From JAWPMT01 sp965227935 (lineage in GTDB: Bacteria; Bacteroidota; Bacteroidia; Cytophagales; Cyclobacteriaceae), in assembly GCA_965227935.1 (NCBI GenBank), contig CBDDGS010000055.1, positions 1,860,001 through 1,924,000 on the forward strand: DNA of 64,000 bases. Direction: 5' to 3'. Shown here piece by piece: positions 52,380-60,501 of the stretch (position 1 is the stretch's first letter; each line of letters opens with the position of its first letter). A model generated the notes under the pieces. The model was not told the origin of the DNA. It made no database searches and saw only the letters and a list, made by a program, of their open reading frames with translations. The position numbers and the translations under genes were made by a program.

Positions 52380-53765
52380 ATGAAGATGAAGACTACTCAT
52401 TTTGCGTTCATAGGCGCACTACTTTTTGCAAGTGCCCAGTTGCAGGCACAGGAATGGCAACCACTCTTTAACGGTAAGGACCTCAAAAACTGGGAGCAGA
52501 TCGGCGGGTCCGCCAAGTACGAGATTGAAGGTGACGTCATCGTCGGGACGGCAGTGCCGAAAACTAGAAACAGCTTTCTGACAACCAAGGAGACTTATGG
52601 TGACTTCATCCTCGAGTTTGAAGTATTTACCGATTCGGAAGTGAACTCTGGTGTACAGGTCAGATCTAACTCGGACCCCAACTATAGAGATGGCGTATTC
52701 CACGGATATCAAATAGAGCTGGATCCCTCTGAGAGGGCGTGGAGTGCAGGAGTCTACGACGAGCAACGTCGCGGATGGTTGTATCCAATGACACGTAACC
52801 CAAAAGGACAGAAGGCATTCAAGCGGGCCTCCTGGAATAAGTACCGAGTACAAGCCATCGGCAACTCTATCAGTACTTGGCTCAACGGCGTGCAATGCGC
52901 CCGACTCGTGGACGACATGACGAGTGAGGGAAAGATTGGCCTGCAGGTGCACAGCATCAGAGAGGGATCTGGTCTGGAAGGTGTGCAAATCAGATGGAGA
53001 AACGTTCGAATAATCACATCTAACCTGGACGAAGCACGATGGGAAGATGATCCTGATGTGCCGGAGGTCAGCTATCTGGTGAATGAGCTGACGGAGTGGG
53101 AGCAAAGAAAAGGCTGGAGACTGTTATGGGATGGAAAGACTTCTGAAGGCTGGCGTGGTGCCAAGCTTGATGGATTCCCAGAGTCTGGTTGGACGATTGC
53201 TGATGGCGTCCTTACTATCGAGGCGACTGACGGGGCAGAGTCAACAGGTCCCGGCGACATAGTAACGACCAAAAAGTACGGTGATTTCGAGCTGGAGTTG
53301 GAATTCCGGATCACAGAAGGGGCCAACAGTGGGATAAAGTACTTTGTGGATCCCGCCCTGAACAAGGGCGCAGGATCTGCCATAGGCTGTGAGTTCCAGA
53401 TATTGGATGACAAAAACCACCCCGATGCGAAAAAAGGCGTGATGGGCAACCGCACAGTTGCGTCATTGTATGACCTGATCAAAGCAGAAAACTTGTCAGA
53501 GCCTAACCGCAACAACAAGCGATTCAACGGCGTGGGTCAATGGAACAAAGCGCGTATTGTCTCTCGTGACGGCAAAGTAGAGCACTGGCTCAACAACATC
53601 AAGGTCGTAGAATATGACCGTTTTTCCCAGATGTTTGCGGCTTTGGTCAACTATAGCAAGTACCAGAAGTGGGAGAACTTCGGCCGCTGGCCAGCTGGTA
53701 GCATCCTACTGCAGGATCACGGTGATGAAGTCCACTATCGAAGTATCAAGATCCGGGAATTTTGA
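52380..53765 (+). CDS. Two-domain DUF1080 protein (3-keto-disaccharide hydrolase-like)
   Basis: DUF1080 (PF06439) proteins have a jelly-roll fold, and some Bacteroidota members cleave 3-keto-glycosides. After a signal peptide (residues 1-23, ASAQLQAQ) two copies follow. Copy 1 (about 24-212) starts EWQPLFNGKDLKNWEQIGG and shows GDFILEFEVFTDSEVNSGVQ. Copy 2 (about 240-461) starts GWRLLWDGKTSEGWRGAKLD and shows GDFELELEFRITEGANSGIK. Both contain the family's W, E and NSG elements, and an exported location is expected. A near-consensus TTTG-N22-TAGATTTA lies upstream (about 52328-52363). Two Tat-exported Gfo/Idh genes follow, 20 and 32 bases apart, a known context for keto-sugar metabolism. The pathway assignment is inference from family and context. 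Confidence 0.87.
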   Translation: MKMKTTHFAFIGALLFASAQLQAQEWQPLFNGKDLKNWEQIGGSAKYEIEGDVIVGTAVPKTRNSFLTTKETYGDFILEFEVFTDSEVNSGVQVRSNSDPNYRDGVFHGYQIELDPSERAWSAGVYDEQRRGWLYPMTRNPKGQKAFKRASWNKYRVQAIGNSISTWLNGVQCARLVDDMTSEGKIGLQVHSIREGSGLEGVQIRWRNVRIITSNLDEARWEDDPDVPEVSYLVNELTEWEQRKGWRLLWDGKTSEGWRGAKLDGFPESGWTIADGVLTIEATDGAESTGPGDIVTTKKYGDFELELEFRITEGANSGIKYFVDPALNKGAGSAIGCEFQILDDKNHPDAKKGVMGNRTVASLYDLIKAENLSEPNRNNKRFNGVGQWNKARIVSRDGKVEHWLNNIKVVEYDRFSQMFAALVNYSKYQKWENFGRWPAGSILLQDHGDEVHYRSIKIREF

Positions 53766-53785
53766 GTCAGAACAGATAATATAAA

Positions 53786-54988
53786 ATGAAATCCTCAAGA
53801 CGCAATTTTTTGAAACACACCGCCGTCGCGGTGGGAGGATTGTCCCTTGGCACAGGTGTGGTCAGTGCCTCGGCCGCCAAAAGGACGAAAGAAACGCTGC
53901 GAATAGGTGTGATCGGGACTGGAGACCGGGGAAAGGGACTGATGCATACTCTGGGGAAAGTAGAGGGCTGCCAGGTCACTGCCTGCTGCGACATCCTACC
54001 TTTCCGACTGGAGGAAGCGTTGGCCATCTCTCCAAATGCAAAGGGTTATAAAGACTACGAGAAGCTCCTTCGCGATGACGAGGTCGATGCTGTGATCATC
54101 GCCACGCCCTTTGGTACCCACGATGAGGTAGCGCTAGCGAGCATTGATTCGGATAAGCACATTTATTGTGAAAAAACTCTGGCAAAAGGGATCCCTCAAA
54201 TCCAGTCGGTAGTAGCAAAAGCGCAGCAATCTGAGAAGGTATTTCAGACGGGTCACCAATACCACAGCAGCCCCTTGTACAAGAATGTTCGGGAGGTTGT
54301 GGCCGGAGGCTACATCGGGGAGATCACTGCAGTGGTCTGCCAATGGAACCGGAATGGCAACTGGAGGCGGCCTGTACCAGATCCGAAATTTGAGCGCATC
54401 ATTAACTGGCGCATGTATAAGGAATGGTCAGGTGGACTGACAGCGGAGCTTATTTCCCATCAACTCGACTTCATCAACTGGGTACTCGGTGAAACCCCCA
54501 GTAAGGTCGTAGGGTTTGGAGGGATTGACCATTGGAAGGATGGGAGAGAGACGTTCGACAACATCCATCTCATGATGGAATACCCAAGTAAGATCGACGC
54601 GACCTTTAGTTGCACGACCACCAATAGCTACGAGGATTATCAGGTCAAGATTCTCGGCAAAAAGGCGACAGTAATTCTGGGTCGCAACGCCGCTAGGATC
54701 TACGCCGAGCCGGTGGCGATGAAGGAAAAAGGCTTTGTTGACGGTGTTTCCGGGGCCACCCTGAACGCATGGGAAAAGGGAGAGGGCATTACGATCCCGG
54801 CACCCGGAGATGATCCCACCGTCGATGCCCTGCAGCAGTTCTATAACTCGGTGGTGCTCGGTGATCCTGTCGTCTCCACACTGGAGAGTGGTGCCAGCAC
54901 TGCCAAATGCGTACAAATTGCTTTTGATGCCGTTCACAGCGGCGAAATAAAATATTGGAAGGACTATCCTGAGTTGAAATTCAGTTGA
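53786..54988 (+). CDS. Tat-exported Gfo/Idh/MocA-family oxidoreductase (first)
   Basis: An NAD(P)-linked sugar oxidoreductase of the Gfo/Idh/MocA superfamily. The N-terminus SSRRNFLKHTAVAVGGLSLG is a clear twin-arginine signal, so the enzyme is folded with its cofactor and exported to the periplasm. The Rossmann motif follows (LRIGVIGTGDRGKGLM, residues ~38-53). The usual EKP triad appears as YCEKTLAKG, with Thr for Pro but the catalytic Lys kept, and the catalytic region SGGLTAELISHQLDFINWVL contains the conserved His. The length of 400 residues is normal. It lies between the DUF1080 gene and a second paralogue, all on one strand, so they are likely one operon. Members of this family oxidise or reduce the 3-position of glycosides in characterised Bacteroidota pathways. 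Confidence 0.88.
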   Translation: MKSSRRNFLKHTAVAVGGLSLGTGVVSASAAKRTKETLRIGVIGTGDRGKGLMHTLGKVEGCQVTACCDILPFRLEEALAISPNAKGYKDYEKLLRDDEVDAVIIATPFGTHDEVALASIDSDKHIYCEKTLAKGIPQIQSVVAKAQQSEKVFQTGHQYHSSPLYKNVREVVAGGYIGEITAVVCQWNRNGNWRRPVPDPKFERIINWRMYKEWSGGLTAELISHQLDFINWVLGETPSKVVGFGGIDHWKDGRETFDNIHLMMEYPSKIDATFSCTTTNSYEDYQVKILGKKATVILGRNAARIYAEPVAMKEKGFVDGVSGATLNAWEKGEGITIPAPGDDPTVDALQQFYNSVVLGDPVVSTLESGASTAKCVQIAFDAVHSGEIKYWKDYPELKFS

Positions 54989-55020
54989 GGAAGTTCCTGT
55001 AACTCAGAACCCCTATACCC

Positions 55021-56355
55021 ATGAAAAGAAGAAAGTTTATTCTAAACACTGCGGCTGCCGGAGCAGGAACCGCATTTTACATGTCCTCTGGCCAAACTCT
55101 GGCCTTTGCGCCGAATGAGACCATCAATATGGCCATGATTGGCTGTGGTGGCCGTTCCTATGCATTGAAGAAATCCACCGCCCTGGCTGGCAACATACGA
55201 TTGACCCACGCAGCCGAAGTCGACAAGACTCGATTGGATCGCTTCGTCGGCAAGTGCCAGGAGGACCATGGTTGGACGGTGAAGGCTGAGACGGATTTCA
55301 GAAAGCTTCTGGATAATAAGGACATAGATGCAGTAGCCATCGCTACGCCCGATCACTGGCATGCGCCCATGGCCATCATGGCCATGAAAGCGGGAAAGGC
55401 AGTATACATCGAGAAGCCTTGCAGCCACAACTTGCAGGAAAGCGAGTGGTTGGTCAAGGCGGCCAATGAGACAGGCCTACCCGTGCAGATGGGTAACCAA
55501 CAGCGGTCATCGGTGACCACTGGCAAAGCCATCAAAGACATCCGTGATGGCATCATCGGTGATGTCTATTACGCCAAAGCCTGGTACGCTAACACCCGTG
55601 GGTCTATCGGCACGGGGCAGAAGGTCAATGTGCCTGACACCCTGGACTGGGATCTCTGGCAAGGTGTAGCTCCACGCGTGGATTACCAGGACAATGTGCA
55701 TCCCTATAATTGGCACTGGTTCCGCAACTGGGGTACTGGTGAGCTTCACAACAATGGCACACACGAGCTTGACATTTGCCGGTGGGCACTGGGTGTGGAC
55801 ATGCCGAAGCGAGTCGCTTCAACAGGGGGACGCCTACACTTCTCCGACGACGATTGGGAGTTTTGGGATACGCAGGTAGCGAACTTCGAATATGAAGGTG
55901 GTAAGACCATCATCTGGGAGGGACGCAGCTGCAACGGCATCAAGCAATACGACAGAGGCCGTGGTGCTATCGTTCATGGCTCTGAGGGTACCTATATTCT
56001 TGATAGAGGAGGGTACATACGCTATGATCTCAAAGGCAATGAAGTCGCCATGGAGCGCGAACCATCGCCAGGTACTTCTGGCAACACCTCTGATACGAGT
56101 GGCTTCGACAGGTTGACTGTTCGTCACATTCGCAATTTCGTAGGTGCGATCAAAGAGGGGGACAAACTGCAGGCAGACATCAGAGATGCGAGTATTTCTA
56201 CTCACATGTGCCACTTGGGCAATATCTCTCAGGACCTGCAAGCCAGCCTTGACATCGACGCCCAATCTGGTAAGATCACTAACAATGACAAAGCCATGAA
56301 GATGTGGGGCCGTGAGTATGCGAAGGGATGGGAGTCTGAAATAAAGATGGCCTGA
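55021..56355 (+). CDS. Tat-exported Gfo/Idh/MocA-family oxidoreductase (second)
   Basis: A second Gfo/Idh/MocA enzyme, 444 residues, with a twin-arginine signal (KRRKFILNTAAAGAGTAF). The Rossmann segment is INMAMIGCGGRSYALKKS. The EKP motif is intact (AVYIEKPCSHNLQESEWLV), and the catalytic segment is GTGELHNNGTHELDICRWAL, with a His placed as in active members. It resembles bacterial 'inositol 2-dehydrogenase-like' periplasmic enzymes, but the substrate cannot be read from sequence. It is longer than the first copy and only distantly similar, so the pair may act on different intermediates or in opposite directions. A strong terminator ends the operon 23 bases after the stop. Confidence 0.88.
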   Translation: MKRRKFILNTAAAGAGTAFYMSSGQTLAFAPNETINMAMIGCGGRSYALKKSTALAGNIRLTHAAEVDKTRLDRFVGKCQEDHGWTVKAETDFRKLLDNKDIDAVAIATPDHWHAPMAIMAMKAGKAVYIEKPCSHNLQESEWLVKAANETGLPVQMGNQQRSSVTTGKAIKDIRDGIIGDVYYAKAWYANTRGSIGTGQKVNVPDTLDWDLWQGVAPRVDYQDNVHPYNWHWFRNWGTGELHNNGTHELDICRWALGVDMPKRVASTGGRLHFSDDDWEFWDTQVANFEYEGGKTIIWEGRSCNGIKQYDRGRGAIVHGSEGTYILDRGGYIRYDLKGNEVAMEREPSPGTSGNTSDTSGFDRLTVRHIRNFVGAIKEGDKLQADIRDASISTHMCHLGNISQDLQASLDIDAQSGKITNNDKAMKMWGREYAKGWESEIKMA

Positions 56356-56377
56356 TTACAAATAGTCAATAAATAAG

Positions 56378-56408
56378 AAGGCCCTCGTTTTGTACGAGGG
56401 CCTTTTTT
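56378..56408 (+). terminator. Rho-independent terminator of the keto-glycoside operon
   Basis: Perfect 10-bp stem AAGGCCCTCG / CGAGGGCCTT with loop TTTTGTA and a T-run to 56408. It lies between the convergent Gfo/Idh and sugar dehydrogenase genes and could also act, less well, on the minus strand. Confidence 0.92.
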
Positions 56409-56434
56409 GTTTTCAGCTTGTGCAGGTTGCCGTC

Positions 56435-57877
56435 TTATGTGGATGTAGGACTTCCAGCGGGCACTAACCTAAATACATAGCCGGGTCGTTCTACACCTAT
56501 GTAGATATAGCCATCAGGCCCCAGCTCGACATTCCTCAGGCGGCCGACGTTTTTGAGTAGTGGTTCTTCTCGAACGACAGTATTGCCCTCCATCTCACAG
56601 CGGTTCAAATATTTGTATCGGAGAGATCCCACAAGCAGGTCACCTTCCCAGTTGGGGTACTTGTCTCCGAAGACGAATGCCATGCCACTCGGGGCTATGG
56701 AAGGCACCCAATAAAGTGCAGGTTGGGCCATGCCCTCTTTTTCCAGCTCGGTGGTGAATGTGGTACCGTCGTAGTTGATGCCATAGGAGATCACAGGCCA
56801 CCCGTAGTTGACCCCCGGTTCGATGATATTCAATTCGTCACCACCACGAGGTCCGTGCTCATGACTCCACATAACCTTGGTAGTTGGGTGGATGATCAAG
56901 CCCTGAGGATTTCTGTGACCATAGGAGTAGATAGATGCGACCGCACTGTCGACATTGACAAATGGATTGTCAGGAGGGATACTACCGTCATCATTGAGTC
57001 GGTGGATCTTTCCAGCGGGGAGTGATAAGTCTTGTGGGTTGACATCCCGGGAGCCTCGGTCTCCGACTGTTACAAATAGGTAGCCTGCATCATCAAACAC
57101 CATGCGGGCCCCAAAGTGGACATGCCGATCGGTATAAGGTGTGGCCTCCAGAATGTCCAGCGGGGCACTTAGTTGGTCATTGGCGTATTTGTAGCGAGTA
57201 ACTTTTGTCGTAGTGGGCTTCTCGCCTTCGCCAGTACCGGGGACTGAATAGGAGAGATAGAGGTAGCTATTTTCTTCGAAATCGGGATGTAGCAACACAT
57301 CAAAGAGCCCATCTTGCCCCTTATTCACAACTGGAGGGACGCCAGAGATAGTATTGCTCTGGCCATCATCACTTATCCTGTAGAAGGCTCCGGACCGGTC
57401 GGTTAGGAGCATATCACCATTGGGCAGCCATGTCATATCCATGGGATTCTCAATGCCCGAGAAGACGGTATCCAGCACGATGACGTAGTCTTCAGTAAGC
57501 ACTGTATCCGATGCGAGTGTCTCCTCCTGAAAGCCATACTTCTCTACATTTTCTATGCCTTTCTGTATATAGCTCACAAGCGCCTCGATCTTGTATTCCT
57601 CAAGGCCTTGCCCCCATGCGGGCATACCTGCGTCGGGGAAGCCTACAAGGATGGAATTGCGAATGGAATCGGCCTCCTTGCCATGCTTCCATTTTCGGTC
57701 GACAAACGCTTCCATTTGCTGCCCGTGGCAGCTTGAGCAGTTTTGAGCATAGATGCGCTCTGCCACCAGCATCAGTGTGTCCGTCGTCTCGGACTGCGAA
57801 GTGCTTTCGGTCGTACCGCAACGGTTGAATACGAGTACTGCGATGACGCTTACAAAGAGAAAAATGTGTGTTCGCAT
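56435..57877 (-). CDS. Lipoprotein fusion of cytochrome c and PQQ-type sugar dehydrogenase (GSDH)
   Basis: This 480-residue protein joins an electron carrier to an oxidoreductase. The signal ends in a lipobox (VIAVLVFNRC, Cys20). A cytochrome c domain follows (about 36-115) with the heme motif NCSSCHGQQ (Cys47, Cys50, His51) and a distal Met in DAGMPAWGQG. A six-bladed glucose/sorbosone dehydrogenase (GSDH) domain (about 140-475) has GIENPMDMTWLPNGDMLLTD, DRHVHFGARMVFDDAGYLFV, GDRGSRDVN and SHEHGPRGGDELNIIEPGVN, the regions that bind PQQ and calcium in soluble glucose dehydrogenase. It would oxidise a sugar outside the inner membrane and pass electrons directly through its own heme. It is convergent with the DUF1080-Gfo/Idh operon, which fits oxidation of glycosides. 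Substrate and PQQ supply are not visible. Confidence 0.87.
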   Translation of the reverse strand: MRTHIFLFVSVIAVLVFNRCGTTESTSQSETTDTLMLVAERIYAQNCSSCHGQQMEAFVDRKWKHGKEADSIRNSILVGFPDAGMPAWGQGLEEYKIEALVSYIQKGIENVEKYGFQEETLASDTVLTEDYVIVLDTVFSGIENPMDMTWLPNGDMLLTDRSGAFYRISDDGQSNTISGVPPVVNKGQDGLFDVLLHPDFEENSYLYLSYSVPGTGEGEKPTTTKVTRYKYANDQLSAPLDILEATPYTDRHVHFGARMVFDDAGYLFVTVGDRGSRDVNPQDLSLPAGKIHRLNDDGSIPPDNPFVNVDSAVASIYSYGHRNPQGLIIHPTTKVMWSHEHGPRGGDELNIIEPGVNYGWPVISYGINYDGTTFTTELEKEGMAQPALYWVPSIAPSGMAFVFGDKYPNWEGDLLVGSLRYKYLNRCEMEGNTVVREEPLLKNVGRLRNVELGPDGYIYIGVERPGYVFRLVPAGSPTST

Positions 57878-58049
57878 GTTGATTTAGATTCATGATGGGG
57901 CATTCATCCTCTGGGAATAGATCAGCCCGATGTTTAATTGACTTCAGTGCAATCTACACCAAAACAGAGGAGCTTGGAAAGAAGATAAAGACCCACTCGT
58001 GTAATATTCCCGTGTTTGACCCAACTTGTAGGAAGACAAGACCAATGAC

Positions 58050-59210
58050 ATGATACACCTCCCCAAACAGGATATCGAGATTTACAGAGAAGTGAAGGAG
58101 ATGACGCGTGACTTCTCCGAGCAGCACATCCATCCCGTAGCCGAGCAGTTGGATGCTGAAGAGAGGTTTCCCGCAGAACTTTATCAGCAGATGGGTAGTC
58201 AGGGGCTCTTTGGTATTACTGTGCCTTCTGATCAGGGAGGTAGTGGTCTGGATGTATATGCCTATTCGCTGGTGATGGAGGAGCTGGCCAGAGGCTACGC
58301 GTCAGTGGCTGATCAGTGTGGATTGATAGAACTGATTGCCACCCTTCTGTCTCAGTATGGTAGTGCCGACCAGCAGTCAAAGTACTTACCCAAGGTACTC
58401 TCCAATGATTTGAAAGTAGCCTATTGCATTACGGAGGCGGAAGCTGGTTCCGACGTTTCAGGGATTAAAACCACGGCTACGAAAGTCGATGGTGGCTGGT
58501 CTCTATCCGGTAGCAAGCAGTGGATACACAATGCGCCAGTGGCGGATTTGGCTTTCGTCTTGACAAGAACGGCTCCTGATTTGGGGCACCGGGGGATGAG
58601 CATTTTCATCGTTGATCTGCATGCGAAAGGCGTCACCCGGGGACCTCGAGATCACAAAATGGGTCAGCGCGCGTCGCAGGTGGGGGCGCTTTTTTTCGAG
58701 GATGTAGAGCTGGGAGAGGACGCGTTGCTGGGGGAGCTCAACCGTGGTTTCTACATCATGATGAGTGTGCTCGAGAAAGGACGTATTGGCATCGCAGCGC
58801 TGGCCTTGGGGATTGCACAGGCAGGTCTTGAGGCCGCCCTGGAGTATGCGCAGGTCAGAAAGCAATTTGGCCAATCCATCGCAGAAAATCAGGGAGTACA
58901 GTGGATGCTGGCGGACATGGCGACGGATATCTCAGCGGCACGCGCGCTTGTCCATCAGGCGGCGGTGATGAAGGACAATGGGGAGAATGCCAATGTGATC
59001 AGTAGTATGGCGAAGAAATATGCCAGTGATATGGCGGTGAAGAAGACGGCCGATGCTGTGCAAATATTTGGTGGCAGCGGGTACATCCGTGGCTTTGAGG
59101 TCGAACGCCTCTACCGTGATGCCAAAATCACGCAGATCTACGAAGGCACCAACCAGATTCAGCAGAACATCATTGCCAAGGGGTTGCTCAAGAATGGCGC
59201 GAGGAATTGA
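58050..59210 (+). CDS. Acyl-CoA dehydrogenase
   Basis: A flavin enzyme that introduces a 2,3-double bond into acyl-CoA. The family segments are complete: VAYCITEAEAGSDVSGIKTT and GWSLSGSKQWIHNAPVADLA in the middle domain, GRIGIAALALGIAQAGLEAA, and YGASVRK-equivalent AQVRKQFGQSIAENQGVQWM. The catalytic base is Glu365 in AKITQIYEGTNQIQQNIIAK. The length of 386 residues is standard for short- and medium-chain members; butyryl-, isovaleryl- or short-branched-chain CoA are possible substrates. The carboxylase at 6 kb belongs to a similar metabolic area but is distant. The gene stands alone, divergent from the sugar dehydrogenase gene with 172 bases between. Confidence 0.93.
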   Translation: MIHLPKQDIEIYREVKEMTRDFSEQHIHPVAEQLDAEERFPAELYQQMGSQGLFGITVPSDQGGSGLDVYAYSLVMEELARGYASVADQCGLIELIATLLSQYGSADQQSKYLPKVLSNDLKVAYCITEAEAGSDVSGIKTTATKVDGGWSLSGSKQWIHNAPVADLAFVLTRTAPDLGHRGMSIFIVDLHAKGVTRGPRDHKMGQRASQVGALFFEDVELGEDALLGELNRGFYIMMSVLEKGRIGIAALALGIAQAGLEAALEYAQVRKQFGQSIAENQGVQWMLADMATDISAARALVHQAAVMKDNGENANVISSMAKKYASDMAVKKTADAVQIFGGSGYIRGFEVERLYRDAKITQIYEGTNQIQQNIIAKGLLKNGARN

Positions 59211-59235
59211 GTGAGTGACTGCCTAATTGAGCTTG

Positions 59236-60501
59236 TTACTCTTCGATCTTTCTCACAATAAACTTCCCAATGGCCCGGCCTTGCTCAACGCCGATTTCAC
59301 AGGCGTCGATGTAGTGAATACCTCCGTACAATCGGCTAATGGCCGCTTCGTTGGCCGCCTCTTCAAAAGAGTTGAAGGACCGCTCCGGCAGTCCAAAGAA
59401 CACTTCCGTGTCATCGACAAAAGAGAAGTTGTCCCCGAACAGGTTTGTCAGCATCACTGAAGACGCCGCGGAAGCCACACTATGGCCGCTGGTATACTCA
59501 GGGAAGGGGGGTGTCTGAAGCACCGGCCGCCAGGTCTTATCGAGGTGCTGATTGATCACAGTCTCAGGGCGGATCCTCTCGCTACGGTACTTCTCGTCCC
59601 AACAACTGACAAATGCATCATGGAGGGTAAGAGCGACCAAGGCATGAGCCCGTACAGTCTCGGTGAGATCAAGACCAGCCTTTTCACAAGCTATTCCTGT
59701 GATGCCCATCCAGTGTCCTCCCGGGGTGATCTTCTTTATGCCAATCATCGTGTGGCCCGAGACCTTGACCTCGAATGGATTGCAGTCCCAAAATTTGGCT
59801 ATCTCTTCCTGCTCCTGCGTTCGATTTTTTACCGCTTCGTACACGCCCATTAGCTGTTCCTTGTAGAAGGGACTGTCCTCGTTCATATCGAACTCTACTG
59901 GAGGGCTCGGAGCGAACTGCGTACTCGAATCGAGAAAAAATGGTCGGATGGTCGTCCAGTGCGGCTCCACGGCTTCGATGTAAGCTGGGGGAGTCGGGTA
60001 CCAGAAGCCTTCGCCGACCTTCGGTGTGTAGCCTATCAGCGAGGTCAATTTGGAATAGCCATCGGTTCTGGAGTAGTCGACGACGATGTCCGCCAGTTCA
60101 TTGGCGAAGGCCACACTTGCGTTGACAGAGCGGCCTTTGAGTTTTAGCTTCTTTTTCAATGAGGGGATCAGCTCCTCCTGGTATTCGTCAATCTGGGAAC
60201 CGGAGGGCAGCAATCTCGACGCAATCTCCAGTAGCGCGTAGCGAGCCGCCAATTCGAGGTTGACATCCGCGTTGGCCTGCGGAACCGTGTAATCGAAGCC
60301 GTTCAAATTGCTAGCAGCATCCCGATCAAACACCATCAAGGCGCCGAGGTTGGAGTAGGCATAGTAGCGAGCGGCAGCCGGCGGGTTGATGATGTCATGG
60401 ACCATGACCTTTGTTACCTCGAAGACGTCATCGGCATAGGAGGACTGACCGGCGGCCGTGAGGGAAATGCACAGAGCAAGGGCTGCGAGCAATGTCTTCA
60501 T
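59236..60501 (-). CDS. Secreted vanadium-dependent haloperoxidase / PAP2-family protein
   Basis: The protein has a signal peptide (MKTLLAALALCISLTAAGQ) and the conserved active-site set of vanadium haloperoxidases and type 2 acid phosphatases. The Lys/Arg segment is KYRSERIRPETVI, the second is FPEYTSGHSVASAASSVM (vanadate- or phosphate-binding Ser-Gly-His), and the third is ISRLYGGIHYIDACE with Arg and the covalent-bond His. The 421-residue length fits the bacterial haloperoxidase-like group rather than short PAP2 phosphatases. It may oxidise halide with peroxide or be a phosphatase; sequence alone does not decide. Its ATG overlaps the stop of the upstream FG-GAP gene as ATGA, so it is translated with that protein. 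It converges on the acyl-CoA dehydrogenase gene. Confidence 0.85.
   Translation of the reverse strand: MKTLLAALALCISLTAAGQSSYADDVFEVTKVMVHDIINPPAAARYYAYSNLGALMVFDRDAASNLNGFDYTVPQANADVNLELAARYALLEIASRLLPSGSQIDEYQEELIPSLKKKLKLKGRSVNASVAFANELADIVVDYSRTDGYSKLTSLIGYTPKVGEGFWYPTPPAYIEAVEPHWTTIRPFFLDSSTQFAPSPPVEFDMNEDSPFYKEQLMGVYEAVKNRTQEQEEIAKFWDCNPFEVKVSGHTMIGIKKITPGGHWMGITGIACEKAGLDLTETVRAHALVALTLHDAFVSCWDEKYRSERIRPETVINQHLDKTWRPVLQTPPFPEYTSGHSVASAASSVMLTNLFGDNFSFVDDTEVFFGLPERSFNSFEEAANEAAISRLYGGIHYIDACEIGVEQGRAIGKFIVRKIEE

Noticed and set aside
52419..53105. 228-codon minus-strand open frame opposite the DUF1080 gene
   Set aside because: Covered by an unmistakable DUF1080 protein on the plus strand; no pattern of its own.
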